Positions 25,076 through 34,581 are shown, counted from the first letter of the stretch. The stretch is 64,000 nucleotides of DNA from Larkinella humicola (GCF_008727875.1 NZ_VTWS01000002.1:930001-994000), one strand, 5' to 3'. The notes: a model not told the origin generated them from the letters alone. Translations and numbers: made by a program.

Positions 25076-28000
25076 ATGGTGCCATTTCTAAGAATCCTGC
25101 TGCCGACGGCGGGTTGTCTGCTCTCGGTGGCCGTTCAGGCGCAAACCCTGGCGTCGGTCCAGCCGACCCGGTCGGTCATCCAGTCGTCGCCCGGTTCGAT
25201 GGTTCAACTGCGCGACGCCCTGCTGGAACTTCGCAGTCGCTACAAGGTCGATCTGGCCTTTGAAGAACAGCAGCTTCAGGGCGTCAGCGTTCCCACCGGC
25301 TGGTTCCACCCCAAATGGTCGCTGGAGAAGAACCTGGAAGGCTTGCTGCGGACCACGGATTTTCAGGTGAAACGACTGTCCAACGGAACCTACCTGATCG
25401 TGTCGAACGCGGCCCGGATGCGACCGGCGCGAACCGCATCACCCAACCGGTCCGAAGCACCCACCTCGATGACGCAGCCCGAACATTCCGGGGCCAACAA
25501 CAACGCTGCCACCCGAACCGTGCCGACTGAAACCGCAACGCAGCCCACCGACGTGGCCGTTCAGGGGCGCGTGACCGCCACCGGGTCGGACGAAGGGCTT
25601 CCGGGCGTGAATGTGCAGGTGAAAGGAACGACCACCGGTACCACCACCGACGCCAATGGCTCGTTTACGCTCCGGGTGCGCGACGAACAGGCGGTGCTCG
25701 TGTTTTCGTCCATCGGCTACGAAGCCCAGGAAGTGACGGTGGGCAGGCGGCAAACGCTGAGCGTGATCCTGAAACCGAGTGAGCGTTCGCTGGAAGAAGT
25801 GGTGGTCGTGGGGTATGGAACCGTTAAAAAGAGCGATTTGACGGGTTCGGTCTCCTCGGTTTCGGGCAGCGAATTTCACAAATTGCCGATGGCAACGCTC
25901 GATCAGGGATTGCAGGGCCGGGCTGCCGGGGTGCAGGTGACCCAAACCGACGCGGCTCCCGGCGGCACGGTTTCCATCCGGATTCGGGGCGGCAATTCGA
26001 TCACCAACAACAACGAGCCGTTGTACGTCGTGGACGGTTTTCCGGTGACGGCCCTCAAAAGCCTGAATCCGTCGGACATCGAATCGATTGAAATTCTGAA
26101 AGATGCCTCGGCCACGGCCATCTACGGTTCGCGGGGTTCCAACGGCGTCGTGCTGATTACGACCAAACAGGCCAAGGCGGGCCAGTCGCGTTTCGACGCC
26201 GAATATTACACCGGTTTTCAGAAGCTGATTTATAAAATTCCGCTGCTGAACGGAACGCAGTTTGCCGAACTCGCCAACGAAGCGGCCGCCTTCCGAAACC
26301 GGGCGTTGCCGTTCGCCGATCCGAAGGCGCTGGGCGAAGGCACCGACTGGCAGGACGCCATTTACCGAACCGCCCCCATCCGAAACTACCAGCTTACGTT
26401 TTCGCAGGGACTGGAGAAAACCCGATTTATGGTCAGTGGCAATTACTTCGATCAGGACGGGATTATCAACAACTCCAATTTCAAACGGTTGTCGCTGCGG
26501 TTCAACATGGAAACCAAAATCAACACGAAACTGAAGTTTGGCAACAACCTGCAACTGAGCTACGTCAACAACCATGCGGTTCTGGTCAACAGTGGCGGCA
26601 CCGGCAGCAACGGCGTCGTTCACACGGCTTTGACGAGCGGCCCGAATTTACCGATCTACGATCAGGACGGCAATTATTTTGTCGACTGGCAGCAAATCGG
26701 CCCTTCCGTCCGGCGGGACAACGCGGTTTCGCTGGCCAATGAAACCACCAACTTGACGCGCACCGCCCGCATTCTGGGCAACATGTTTCTGCAATACGAA
26801 GTCGTGAAAGGGCTGACCGCCCGCGTCAGTTTGGGGGCCGACGCCACGTTTTCGAAAAACAACCTCTACATTCCCCGCACGACTTACCGCGCGTATTTTC
26901 AGAACGGCATTGCCAACGTAAGCGACCAGCAATCGTATAACTGGCTGAACGAAAACACCTTGACGTACGACAAAACCGTAGGTGTTCACCACATCAATGT
27001 GCTGGGCGGTTTTACGATCCAGCGGGAAGTCAGTGAAGAAGTGGAAGCGAAAGGGCAGAATTTCGTCAACGACATTCTGACGTACAACAACCTCGAAGCC
27101 GCCGGACTCGTGCAGCCAGCCGCTTCGGGGGCCAACCAATGGTCGCTGATGTCGTACCTCGGCCGGATCAATTACGGGTTTCGGGAACGGTATCTGCTGA
27201 CGGTTTCGCTGCGGGCCGATGGGTCGTCGCGGTTTGGAGCCAGCAACAAATGGGGCTATTTCCCCTCCGGGGCGCTGGCCTGGCGGGTGTCGGAAGAACC
27301 GTTCATGCAGGCCCAGCGGGTCGTTTCCGATCTGAAATTCAGAACCAGCTACGGCGTCACTGGTTTTCAGGAAATCCCGCTCTATCGGTCCCAGAGTTCA
27401 CTCAGCAACACCTCCTCCATTATCGGCAACAACCTCGCCATCGGGATTGCCCCATCGCGGGTTGCCAACCCGAACCTGAAATGGGAACGAACGGCGCAAT
27501 TTGACGTCGGCATTGATTTCGGCGTTCTGAATAACCGGGTGCGGTTCACGGCTGATTATTACTACAAACGCACCAAAGACCTGCTGCTGGAAGTGAGTGT
27601 TCCCTGGACGTCGGGCTACAATACGTCGCTCCAGAACGTGGGCAGCACTGAGAACAAAGGGTTCGAATTTTCGGTCAGTGCCACGCCGGTCAACGGCAAA
27701 TTCAAGTGGAACGTGGATGCCAATTATTCCCAAAACCGCAACAAAGTGCTGAGTCTGGGCGGTGTAAACGAGTTTTTTGGCCCCGAATCGGGTTCCAGTT
27801 TCTACTCGCCCGGCCCCGCCATTCTGATCCGGAAAGGCCAGCCGGTCAACTCCTTCTTTGGGTATATCGGCGACGGTTTGTTCCGCACGCAGGAAGAAAT
27901 CGCCAGCGGCCCGGTTCACCGGTACATGGAGCCGGGTGACCTGCGGTTTAAAGACGTGGACGGCAACGGCACGCTATCCCCCGCCGACCGAACCATCATC

Positions 28001-28504
28001 GGCAATGCCCAACCCAAGTTCATCTACGGTCTGAACAACACCTTCACCTACGGCAACTTCGACCTGACGGTTTTGATGCAGGGTGTTTACGGCAACAACA
28101 TTCTGAACCTGCTGCGGGTCTACGAACTCGAATCCATGCGCGGCACCCACAACAACCACATCCGGGCGCTGGACCGCTGGACACCCCAGAATCCGAACGC
28201 CTACATGCCCAAAGCCGATTACCGTGGTCAGGAGCAATTCATCAGCACCCGGGCGCTGGAAGACGGTTCCTACCTGCGGGTGCGGAATGTGGTGCTGTCC
28301 TATAACCTGCCGGGCAAGCTGGTCAAATGGGCGCGTTCCGCCAAAATTTACGTGAGCGGCCAGAACATCCTGACCTGGACCAAGTACACCGGTTACGATC
28401 CGGAGGTCAATTCGCACGGGCAAAATCCGATCAATCAGGGCATTGATTACGGGGCGTATCCGCGCGCCAAAACGGTTATGATCGGTGTCAATCTGGGCCT
28501 TTAA
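25076..28504 (+). CDS. SusC/RagA family TonB-dependent outer membrane transporter with STN domain
   Basis: 1142 residues. Signal peptide to about residue 23 (AVQAQ). An STN domain follows at about 40-108 (LRDALLELRSRYKVDLAFEE), which marks a transporter that signals to FecR, then a Thr/Pro-rich linker. A carboxypeptidase-regulatory-like domain lies at about 160-235 (GRVTATGSDEGLPGVNVQV), the SusC signature EEVVVVGYGTVKKSDLTGSV near 240, and the plug (LQGRAAGVQVTQTD, YVVDGFP, IEILKDASATAIYGSRG) to about 365. The rest is the 22-strand barrel, ending in the aromatic/Leu-rich VMIGVNLGL. It should import an unknown oligosaccharide, peptide or similar ligand with the SusD protein encoded 12 nt downstream. 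No glycoside hydrolase or peptidase is in the unit, so the ligand cannot be named. Confidence 0.96.
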   Translation: MVPFLRILLPTAGCLLSVAVQAQTLASVQPTRSVIQSSPGSMVQLRDALLELRSRYKVDLAFEEQQLQGVSVPTGWFHPKWSLEKNLEGLLRTTDFQVKRLSNGTYLIVSNAARMRPARTASPNRSEAPTSMTQPEHSGANNNAATRTVPTETATQPTDVAVQGRVTATGSDEGLPGVNVQVKGTTTGTTTDANGSFTLRVRDEQAVLVFSSIGYEAQEVTVGRRQTLSVILKPSERSLEEVVVVGYGTVKKSDLTGSVSSVSGSEFHKLPMATLDQGLQGRAAGVQVTQTDAAPGGTVSIRIRGGNSITNNNEPLYVVDGFPVTALKSLNPSDIESIEILKDASATAIYGSRGSNGVVLITTKQAKAGQSRFDAEYYTGFQKLIYKIPLLNGTQFAELANEAAAFRNRALPFADPKALGEGTDWQDAIYRTAPIRNYQLTFSQGLEKTRFMVSGNYFDQDGIINNSNFKRLSLRFNMETKINTKLKFGNNLQLSYVNNHAVLVNSGGTGSNGVVHTALTSGPNLPIYDQDGNYFVDWQQIGPSVRRDNAVSLANETTNLTRTARILGNMFLQYEVVKGLTARVSLGADATFSKNNLYIPRTTYRAYFQNGIANVSDQQSYNWLNENTLTYDKTVGVHHINVLGGFTIQREVSEEVEAKGQNFVNDILTYNNLEAAGLVQPAASGANQWSLMSYLGRINYGFRERYLLTVSLRADGSSRFGASNKWGYFPSGALAWRVSEEPFMQAQRVVSDLKFRTSYGVTGFQEIPLYRSQSSLSNTSSIIGNNLAIGIAPSRVANPNLKWERTAQFDVGIDFGVLNNRVRFTADYYYKRTKDLLLEVSVPWTSGYNTSLQNVGSTENKGFEFSVSATPVNGKFKWNVDANYSQNRNKVLSLGGVNEFFGPESGSSFYSPGPAILIRKGQPVNSFFGYIGDGLFRTQEEIASGPVHRYMEPGDLRFKDVDGNGTLSPADRTIIGNAQPKFIYGLNNTFTYGNFDLTVLMQGVYGNNILNLLRVYELESMRGTHNNHIRALDRWTPQNPNAYMPKADYRGQEQFISTRALEDGSYLRVRNVVLSYNLPGKLVKWARSAKIYVSGQNILTWTKYTGYDPEVNSHGQNPINQGIDYGAYPRAKTVMIGVNLGL

Positions 28505-28516
28505 CACCCGACTTCC

Positions 28517-29929
28517 ATGAAAAAGAAACTATCTACCCTACCTATCCTTTTCCTGAGCGTATGGCTCGGCAGCAGTTGCCAGTTTCTGGACGAAAACCCG
28601 CAGGATTTTCTGGCACCGGCCAATTTTTACAAAACCGAAGCCGATGCCGTAGCTGCCGTCAATGCGGTTTACAGCCACCTGTCAACGGGCGCGTACTACG
28701 GCGGGGGAGCCTGGCGGATGGGCGATCTGGCGTCCGATCTGCTGGACGACGGCGCGGTGTCGCGCACCGAAACGCTGGAATTGAATACGTACACGGTTGC
28801 CTCGACGAACGCCGTTCTCGCTGATTTCTGGCAGCGATTGTATGTTGCGGTCAATCAGGCCAATGCGGCTATTGGGCGTGTACCGGGAACGACGATGGAT
28901 GCCACCCGGAAAGCGCGGCTGGTGGCTGAAGTGCGGTTTTTACGAGCGTTATTTTACTTCGATCTGGTCAAAGCGTTCGGCGATGTGCCGCTGGTTGTGG
29001 AAGAAACCACGAGCCTGAATGCGCTGTCGGTGGTTCGCCGGCCAGCCGCCGAAATTTACACCCAAATTATTCAGGATTTGCAGGAGGCCGAGAAAGGCTT
29101 GCCGGTTAGCTACGCGGCTGCCGATCTGGGCCGGGTCACAAAAGGAGCGGCTCAATCTTTACTCGCTAAAGTGTACCTGTTCAACCGGGATTTCGCGGCT
29201 GCGGCCCAAAAAGCGCAGGAAGTGGTTCAGTCCAATGCGTACAGTCTGGTTCCTAACTACGCGGATCTGTGGCCGGCCGAGAAGGAAAACGGGCCGGAGC
29301 ATATTTTCTCGGTTCAGTACAAAGCCGGGGTCGTCGGCAGCGGTTTTAACGAAACCTTCGGCGTTCGGGGCGGCAAAACCCCGATCACGGGCGGCAGTGG
29401 CGCTTTTGTCAAGAAAGCGTTTATTAGCAGTTTCGAAACGGGCGACCTTCGCAAAGACGTCAGCATTAAGGATTCCTACACGTTTTCGGACGGCAGCAAA
29501 GCCACGTTTCAGCCCCACGTCTGGAAATACTTCAATCCCAACGGCACCACACCCAGCAATACGGACACCAACTGGCCCGTCATCCGGTACGCCGACCTGC
29601 TGCTGATTCTGGCCGAAGCCCGGAACGAAGTGGCGGGTCCAACGCCCGAAGCCTATGCGCCGATCAATCAGGTTCGCAGCCGCTCCAAACTCAAAGCCCT
29701 GCCCACCGGACTCACCAAAGAGCAGTTTCGGGATGCGGTTTTGCAGGAACGCGGCTGGGAATTGTGCTTCGAAGGCCACCGCCGGTATGACCTGATTCGA
29801 ATGAATAAACTACGGGAAGCGATGCAAAAAGTAGCGGTTACGACCACCGTACCCAAGCATAATCTGTACCCGATTCCGCAACGCGAACTAGACACCAACC
29901 GGGAGCTTCAGCAAAACACCGGTTATTAA
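28517..29929 (+). CDS. SusD/RagB family nutrient-binding outer membrane lipoprotein
   Basis: 470 residues. The N-terminal lipoprotein signal ends at SSCQFLDENPQ, where the Cys would be lipidated and exported to the outer surface. SusD features seen: LDENPQDFL at the mature start, the TPR-like helices with VRFLRALFYFDLVKAFGDVP near residue 140, AQSLLAKVYLFNRDF near 215, and the C-terminal RYADLLLILAEARNE and ERGWELCFEGHRRYDLIR. It forms the lid of the SusC transporter and captures the ligand. It sits 12 nt after susC and 13 nt before the FAD oxidoreductase gene. Confidence 0.96.
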   Translation: MKKKLSTLPILFLSVWLGSSCQFLDENPQDFLAPANFYKTEADAVAAVNAVYSHLSTGAYYGGGAWRMGDLASDLLDDGAVSRTETLELNTYTVASTNAVLADFWQRLYVAVNQANAAIGRVPGTTMDATRKARLVAEVRFLRALFYFDLVKAFGDVPLVVEETTSLNALSVVRRPAAEIYTQIIQDLQEAEKGLPVSYAAADLGRVTKGAAQSLLAKVYLFNRDFAAAAQKAQEVVQSNAYSLVPNYADLWPAEKENGPEHIFSVQYKAGVVGSGFNETFGVRGGKTPITGGSGAFVKKAFISSFETGDLRKDVSIKDSYTFSDGSKATFQPHVWKYFNPNGTTPSNTDTNWPVIRYADLLLILAEARNEVAGPTPEAYAPINQVRSRSKLKALPTGLTKEQFRDAVLQERGWELCFEGHRRYDLIRMNKLREAMQKVAVTTTVPKHNLYPIPQRELDTNRELQQNTGY

Positions 29930-29942
29930 ACCCCTGACAATC

Positions 29943-31316
29943 ATGCAACGCCGAGATTTTTTAACCACCGCCCTCGCAGGAGCCACCGTTTCCCAGTCGG
30001 CCACAGCCTATTCCACCATCCGCCCCGATGCCAACACCCTGGCCGAAGCCGCCCGCGAGGTGCCGGTGGTGGGCGACTATGACGTCATTGTCTGCGGTTC
30101 CGGCCCTGCCGGGGTCGCAGCCGCCATCGAAGCCGGACGCAGCGGAGCCAAAACGCTCCTGCTTGAAGTCCACGGTTGTCTGGGGGGCGTCTGGACCTCC
30201 GGTTGCCTGACGTGGATTCTCGACAACACCAACAAAGCCGGTTTGGTCCAGGAAATCAAAACCGAACTGCAAAAACGCGGAGACAGCGCAACGGTTCCGA
30301 CGGGCGGCACGTTTTCCTTCGACGCCGAAGGCATGAAACTGTTGCTGGAAGAATATTGCCTGAAAGCCAACGTCACCGTGCGGCTATTCACGCGGGTGGT
30401 GGCGACGGCTCAAAAAGCCGGGCGACTCACACACGTCGTCACGGAATCGAAATCGGGGCGGGAAGCCTGGTCGGGCAAAGTATTCATCGACTGCTCGGGC
30501 GACGGCGATCTGGCGGCTCAGGCCGGTTGCGGTTTCGACTACGGCGACAGTTCAGGGCAGGGACAACCGATGAGCTTACTCTGTCTGATAACCGGCGTCA
30601 ACTACGCGGACATCAAGGAATATGTTCGCGACGCAGCCGACAGCAAAGGCGGTTCGCCGTCCAAAAAACGACTGGAAGAAGCCATCCGTCGCGGGGGTCA
30701 TTCGCCCTCGTATACGCACCCCAGCATCCACCCCATCCGCGAGGATTTGCACATGCTGATGGCCAATCACGAATACGGTTTTAAGGGCACCGACGCCAAT
30801 CAGGTTTCGCAGGCGACGTTGAAAGGCCGGGCCGAAGTACACAAGATCATCGGGAGTTTACAATCGCTCAAGGGCGTCTGGAGCAACCTGCGGCTGGTGG
30901 CCACGGGCGAGCAGATTGGCGTTCGGGAAAGCCGCCGGATTCACGGCCTCTACACGGTTTCCCGCCAGGATCTGATGACCGGAATCCGCCACCCGGATGC
31001 GGTTTGCCGCGTGACATTTGGCGTCGATGTTCACTCCGTTAAAAAAGACGACGAAGCCACCACCAACTACAAGCGGGGAACGTCCAGCAAACCGTATGAC
31101 ATTCCGGTTCGGGCGTTGATTGCCAAGGATGTGCAGGGATTGATGATGGCCGGACGGTGCATCAGTGGGGATTTTATCGCCCACTCCAGCTACCGCGTTA
31201 CCGGCAATGCGGCCATTATGGGGCAAGCCGCCGGTCGCGTGGCCGCGCTGGCCGTTCAGTCCAACCGGCTACCGCAGGACGTCAAATGGGCGGATGTGAA
31301 GTGGAGCGTGGAGTAG
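29943..31316 (+). CDS. Exported FAD-dependent oxidoreductase (FAD_oxidored family)
   Basis: 457 residues. MQRRDFLTTALAGAT is a twin-arginine signal (RRDFL), so the enzyme is probably exported with its cofactor bound. The dinucleotide-binding loop is VIVCGSGPAGVAAAIEAGRSG-like, from about residue 48 (VCGSGPAGVAAAIEAG), followed by the FAD_oxidored feature GGVWTSGCL near 82. FIDCSGDGDLAAQAGCGFDYG near 182 and the C-terminal MMAGRCISGDFIAHSSYRVTG (first part MMAGRCISGD) fit the PF12831 group. Substrate unknown. As the last gene of the sigma/FecR/SusC/SusD unit it probably oxidises the imported ligand or a product of it in the periplasm. Many such enzymes act on sugar acids or on glycoside-linked alcohols; this is inference. 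Confidence 0.88.
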   Translation: MQRRDFLTTALAGATVSQSATAYSTIRPDANTLAEAAREVPVVGDYDVIVCGSGPAGVAAAIEAGRSGAKTLLLEVHGCLGGVWTSGCLTWILDNTNKAGLVQEIKTELQKRGDSATVPTGGTFSFDAEGMKLLLEEYCLKANVTVRLFTRVVATAQKAGRLTHVVTESKSGREAWSGKVFIDCSGDGDLAAQAGCGFDYGDSSGQGQPMSLLCLITGVNYADIKEYVRDAADSKGGSPSKKRLEEAIRRGGHSPSYTHPSIHPIREDLHMLMANHEYGFKGTDANQVSQATLKGRAEVHKIIGSLQSLKGVWSNLRLVATGEQIGVRESRRIHGLYTVSRQDLMTGIRHPDAVCRVTFGVDVHSVKKDDEATTNYKRGTSSKPYDIPVRALIAKDVQGLMMAGRCISGDFIAHSSYRVTGNAAIMGQAAGRVAALAVQSNRLPQDVKWADVKWSVE

Positions 31317-31329
31317 AAAATAATAAAAT

Positions 31330-31421
31330 AATTATAAATGTAAAATGGCAAATATCAAATGTAAAAGTCGCTCATTTCCAGCATTTTTACATTTGATATT
31401 TGCCATTTTACATTTATAATT
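31330..31421. repeat. Perfect 37-bp hairpin with heptamer arms (AAATGTA) between convergent genes
   Basis: Arms 31330-31366 and 31385-31421 are perfect inverted copies with an 18-nt loop. Each arm reads as 7-nt words AAATGTA, AAATGGC, AAATATC, AAATGTA. It fills the gap between the oxidoreductase and dnaN stop codons. Confidence 0.92.
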
Positions 31422-31453
31422 AAAACCCTTAAGCCTGTCTGTCGGATCACCAA

Positions 31454-32590
31454 TTACGCGTATGTATTCAGCATCACCGGCATCACCAGCATCAAAATAT
31501 CTTCGTCTTCTTCCTTGTCGGCCGGAATGATCAGACCGGCGCGGTTGGGGGCCGACATCTCGAACGAGAGCATTTTGGCGCTCAGGTTATTGAGCATTTC
31601 GGTCAGAAATTTAGCGTTGAAGCCGATTTCCAGCGGATCGCCGTCGTAGTCGCAGAGCAGCTTTTCGTTGGCTTCGTTGCTGTAATCCAGATCTTCGGCG
31701 GAGATCGTCAGGGAGTTGGTTTTGAGCGAAAGCCGGATCTGGTGCGTCGTCCGGTTGGCGTAAATCATGATCCGTTTCAGCGAATTCAGAATGTCCGTCC
31801 GGCCAATGGTCATGATGTTCGGGTTGTTGGTCGGAATGGCGTTTTCGAAGTCCGGAAACCGCTCGTCGATCAACCGGCAGATCATTTGCGTCGATCCGGC
31901 GGGCGATCCGGCAAAAGTAAACGACGCGTTCGACTGGCTGAACTCGGCTTTCACCGGCGCGGCTTCGGGCAAAGAGGCCTTCAACAGCGTCAGGGCTTTG
32001 CGCGGAATGATCATTGACGAATCGCTGGGCGAACTGATGTCGGTCCGGCGGTAGCGAATCAGCCGGTGGCCGTCGGTAGCGACAAACGTCGCGCTCCCGG
32101 CAGTCAGTTGTAAATATACCCCCGTCATGGCCGGGCGCAGGTCGTCGGTGCTGGTGGCAAAAACCGTATTGTTGATGGCGCTTAACAACGCATCCGATGA
32201 CAGTTCGACCGTCAGGCTCCGATTGACGGTCGGGATTTTCGGGAAGTCGATCGGATTTTCGCCCGACAGTTTATAGCGACCGTTATCCGTCAGAATTTCC
32301 GTTCCGAAGGTTTCCGTATTGACGTTGAACGTAATGGGTTGTTCGGGCAAACCGCGCAGCGTATCGAGCAGCAGTTTGGCCGGAATGGCAATGGCTCCCT
32401 TCTCCGACGACTCCACGGCAATGTTGGTGATCATGGTCGTTTGCAGATCAGAAGCCGTGACCGTCAGGATGTCATCTTCCAGTTTGAACAGAAAGTTTTC
32501 CAGAATCGGCACAATCGGATTCGTTGCCACCACACCGTTGATGGCCGAAAGTTGCTTGAGTAATACGGAGGAGGAAACGATGAATTTCAT
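31454..32590 (-). CDS. dnaN: DNA polymerase III subunit beta (sliding clamp)
   Basis: 378 residues from ATG 32590 (MKFIVSSSVLLKQL). The clamp forms a ring around DNA and holds polymerase III. Three similar domains are recognisable: FIVSSSVLLKQLSAINGV at the start, then GRYKLSGENPIDFP near 108 and SATFVATDGHRLIRYRR near 165, IMIYANRTTHQIRLSL near 275, and the C-terminal VMPVMLNTYA in place of the more usual MPMR end. The usual neighbours dnaA and recF are not here; as often in Bacteroidota the clamp gene lies with unrelated genes. It follows gldG on the same strand with a decamer hairpin between. Confidence 0.96.
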   Translation of the reverse strand: MKFIVSSSVLLKQLSAINGVVATNPIVPILENFLFKLEDDILTVTASDLQTTMITNIAVESSEKGAIAIPAKLLLDTLRGLPEQPITFNVNTETFGTEILTDNGRYKLSGENPIDFPKIPTVNRSLTVELSSDALLSAINNTVFATSTDDLRPAMTGVYLQLTAGSATFVATDGHRLIRYRRTDISSPSDSSMIIPRKALTLLKASLPEAAPVKAEFSQSNASFTFAGSPAGSTQMICRLIDERFPDFENAIPTNNPNIMTIGRTDILNSLKRIMIYANRTTHQIRLSLKTNSLTISAEDLDYSNEANEKLLCDYDGDPLEIGFNAKFLTEMLNNLSAKMLSFEMSAPNRAGLIIPADKEEDEDILMLVMPVMLNTYA

Positions 32591-32658
32591 ATGCAATTTT
32601 GTTTGGGGCCGTTAGTCCAATGAGAACAAAAGTAGGAAAAATAGTCGAATTTTCAGGG

Positions 32659-32761
32659 GTTGTTTCGCAGAGTTTAGCAGAGAAAAAAAGAGTTTAGCGG
32701 AGAAAGTTTTTTAAGAACTCTGCTTAGCTCTAATTTTCTCCGCTAAACTCTGCGAAACAAC
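32659..32761. repeat. Hairpin with decamer-phased arms between gldG and dnaN
   Basis: Outer arms 32659-32683 and 32737-32761 are inverted copies with one mismatch. The arms are built of 10-nt words (GCAGAGTTTA, GCAGAGAAAA, AAAGAGTTTA, GCGGAGAAAG). The period of 10 is shared with the repeat at 9833-9909, and so is the word CAGAG. Confidence 0.85.
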
Positions 32762-32771
32762 TTTTAAACTT

Positions 32772-34427
32772 TTATGCGTACTTCCTCCGGCGGGTGAATT
32801 GCCAGATGACGCCCACGAAACCGACTAAAACGACCGGTCCGAGGAGGTTCAAAAGCTGCCACGGTAAACGGTCTTCCTTCATCCGGATTCGGTCCAACGG
32901 CCTCAATGTCACCTGTTTGGTGCGAGCCGCAATGATGCCGTTGTCGTCCAGCAAATAATTGACCGCATTGACCACAAAATCTTTGTTGGCGAAAGTGTTT
33001 CTCGAAAACCGTTCGTAGCCCAGCGGATAGGGCGCGTTGGTGCGGTAATTGATGTCGTTGATGAGCAGATCGCCGTCGGAACAAACCAAAATTTTGGTAG
33101 ATTCTCCCTGGGCTTTGAAAGCCGCAGCGCGCGGATCGCCGGGCAGAATGCGGTTGGCATATAGCGACTGAAAACGACCTTCCAGCAAACAGGCAATCAT
33201 CTGAACGCCGTTGTTGTAGGTGCGCGGATCGGGTTGCTGACGGGCTTCGTTGTAGCTCACCAACGCCGGGGCTTTCAGGATTTTAGTATACTGCGAGGTC
33301 ATCAGCAAGGGCGTTTTCGCAATGCCCACCGCCTGTACCGTATCGAGTGTGCTCGTAAACCGGGTGTAAATCGCGTCCAGATTGCGGACAATCGGACTTT
33401 TGCCAAAGGTATTGACCAGCGGAAAAAACCGCCATGGCAGCATCTGAACGTTCGGTTTGTCGCCCATATCGCCGACGTTCAGCGGAATCATGGCGCAACT
33501 CAAATCCTTGATAATGTCGTTGTTAACCCGGATTCCCCACCGAAAAAAAAGGTCGTTCAGGTTCAGGTCGAGCGGCTGGGCGTAGGTTCCCTCCCGCCCT
33601 ACGCTGTCGATTTTCAGGCCATCGACAAAAAACAGGGCCTTGCCGCCATTGACCACAAACTGGTCGATTTTGTATTTGTCGGCTTCCGAAAACGCGCGGT
33701 CGGGTTTGGGAACAATCAGCCCATCCAGCCCTACCAGATCGCGGGATTCCTGCAAATTGATCAGCTTGATGTCGTAAAACTCATTGAGTGTCGCCAGCAG
33801 ATCGGAAAGCCGGAGCGGTTCGATAGTGGTGTACGAAACCGCCACCCCCAGCACTTTTTTCTCCTTAATGGTCAGACGACGAATGGCCGACGCCAGCTCG
33901 TATTCCACGTTTTCAATCGACTGGTTCAACTGCTCTTCCGACGAATTGGAGCGGTTTCCGCGCAGCAGCAAAACCGGCTGTTCGCGACCCTGATAGGAGA
34001 CAATCGCCCACGGAAAAATCAGTTGTTCGGTGCGCTGATTGCCTTCGGCGGTAAAATTCAGGCTGGTGGGAGCCAGTCCTTTCTGAATCAGTTGCGTCTG
34101 TTGCTCGGCGCGTTGTTTGGCATCCGGATTGGCGGTTGGATCGATAAACCGGAACGTCAGGGTTTTGCCGGACCTCGCCTGAAACTCGTTCAGTGTTTCC
34201 CGAATGCTGGTTTCCAACCGTTTGAAACCAGCCGGCAGCTTGCCCGTCAGGTACACATTGACGTGCACATCATCGTCGAGATTCGCCAGCAGGTTTTCGG
34301 TGGCTTCCGACAGCGTGTAGCGACCGTCCTGCGTCAGATCGACCCGAAAAAACAAAAACGACGACAGCAAGTTGACAAGTACCAGGACGGCCAGAACAAC
34401 ACAGAATCGAAAAAGGAATGACTTCAT
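32772..34427 (-). CDS. gldG: Gliding motility-associated ABC transporter component GldG
   Basis: 551 residues. A transmembrane helix lies at about 8-28 (CVVLAVLVLVNLLSSFLFF), followed by FRVDLTQDGRYTLSEAT, the typical GldG opening. Next is a large periplasmic domain (ABC_transp_aux type) with LRGNRSNSSEEQLNQSIENV near 178 and FVNGGKALFFVDGLK near 280. A second helix is near the end (LLNLLGPVVLVGFVGVIWQF), then RRRKYA. GldG and GldF form an ABC transporter with the ATPase GldA and are needed for gliding in flavobacteria; in Cytophagales the role is less certain. gldF is usually next to gldG but the neighbour upstream here is a divergent DUF4833 gene, so gldF must lie elsewhere or be absent. 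Confidence 0.9.
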   Translation of the reverse strand: MKSFLFRFCVVLAVLVLVNLLSSFLFFRVDLTQDGRYTLSEATENLLANLDDDVHVNVYLTGKLPAGFKRLETSIRETLNEFQARSGKTLTFRFIDPTANPDAKQRAEQQTQLIQKGLAPTSLNFTAEGNQRTEQLIFPWAIVSYQGREQPVLLLRGNRSNSSEEQLNQSIENVEYELASAIRRLTIKEKKVLGVAVSYTTIEPLRLSDLLATLNEFYDIKLINLQESRDLVGLDGLIVPKPDRAFSEADKYKIDQFVVNGGKALFFVDGLKIDSVGREGTYAQPLDLNLNDLFFRWGIRVNNDIIKDLSCAMIPLNVGDMGDKPNVQMLPWRFFPLVNTFGKSPIVRNLDAIYTRFTSTLDTVQAVGIAKTPLLMTSQYTKILKAPALVSYNEARQQPDPRTYNNGVQMIACLLEGRFQSLYANRILPGDPRAAAFKAQGESTKILVCSDGDLLINDINYRTNAPYPLGYERFSRNTFANKDFVVNAVNYLLDDNGIIAARTKQVTLRPLDRIRMKEDRLPWQLLNLLGPVVLVGFVGVIWQFTRRRKYA

Positions 34428-34581
34428 ACCTGCGTAAAACGCTGAAAGCAGTTAAGTTGTGCGAAAGTAGAAGAAAAAATGACGGGCTGCACGCTGCACG
34501 ATCCGCTAAATTTTCAAAACCGGCGTAGGGGTAACATCGGCGATAGCGGTCTTAGGGTCGTAAACAACAAACTACTGAATC

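Noticed and set aside
33234-34421. 395-codon plus-strand frame
   Set aside because: Antisense to gldG, which has family motifs and membrane segments. The frame shows only biased composition.
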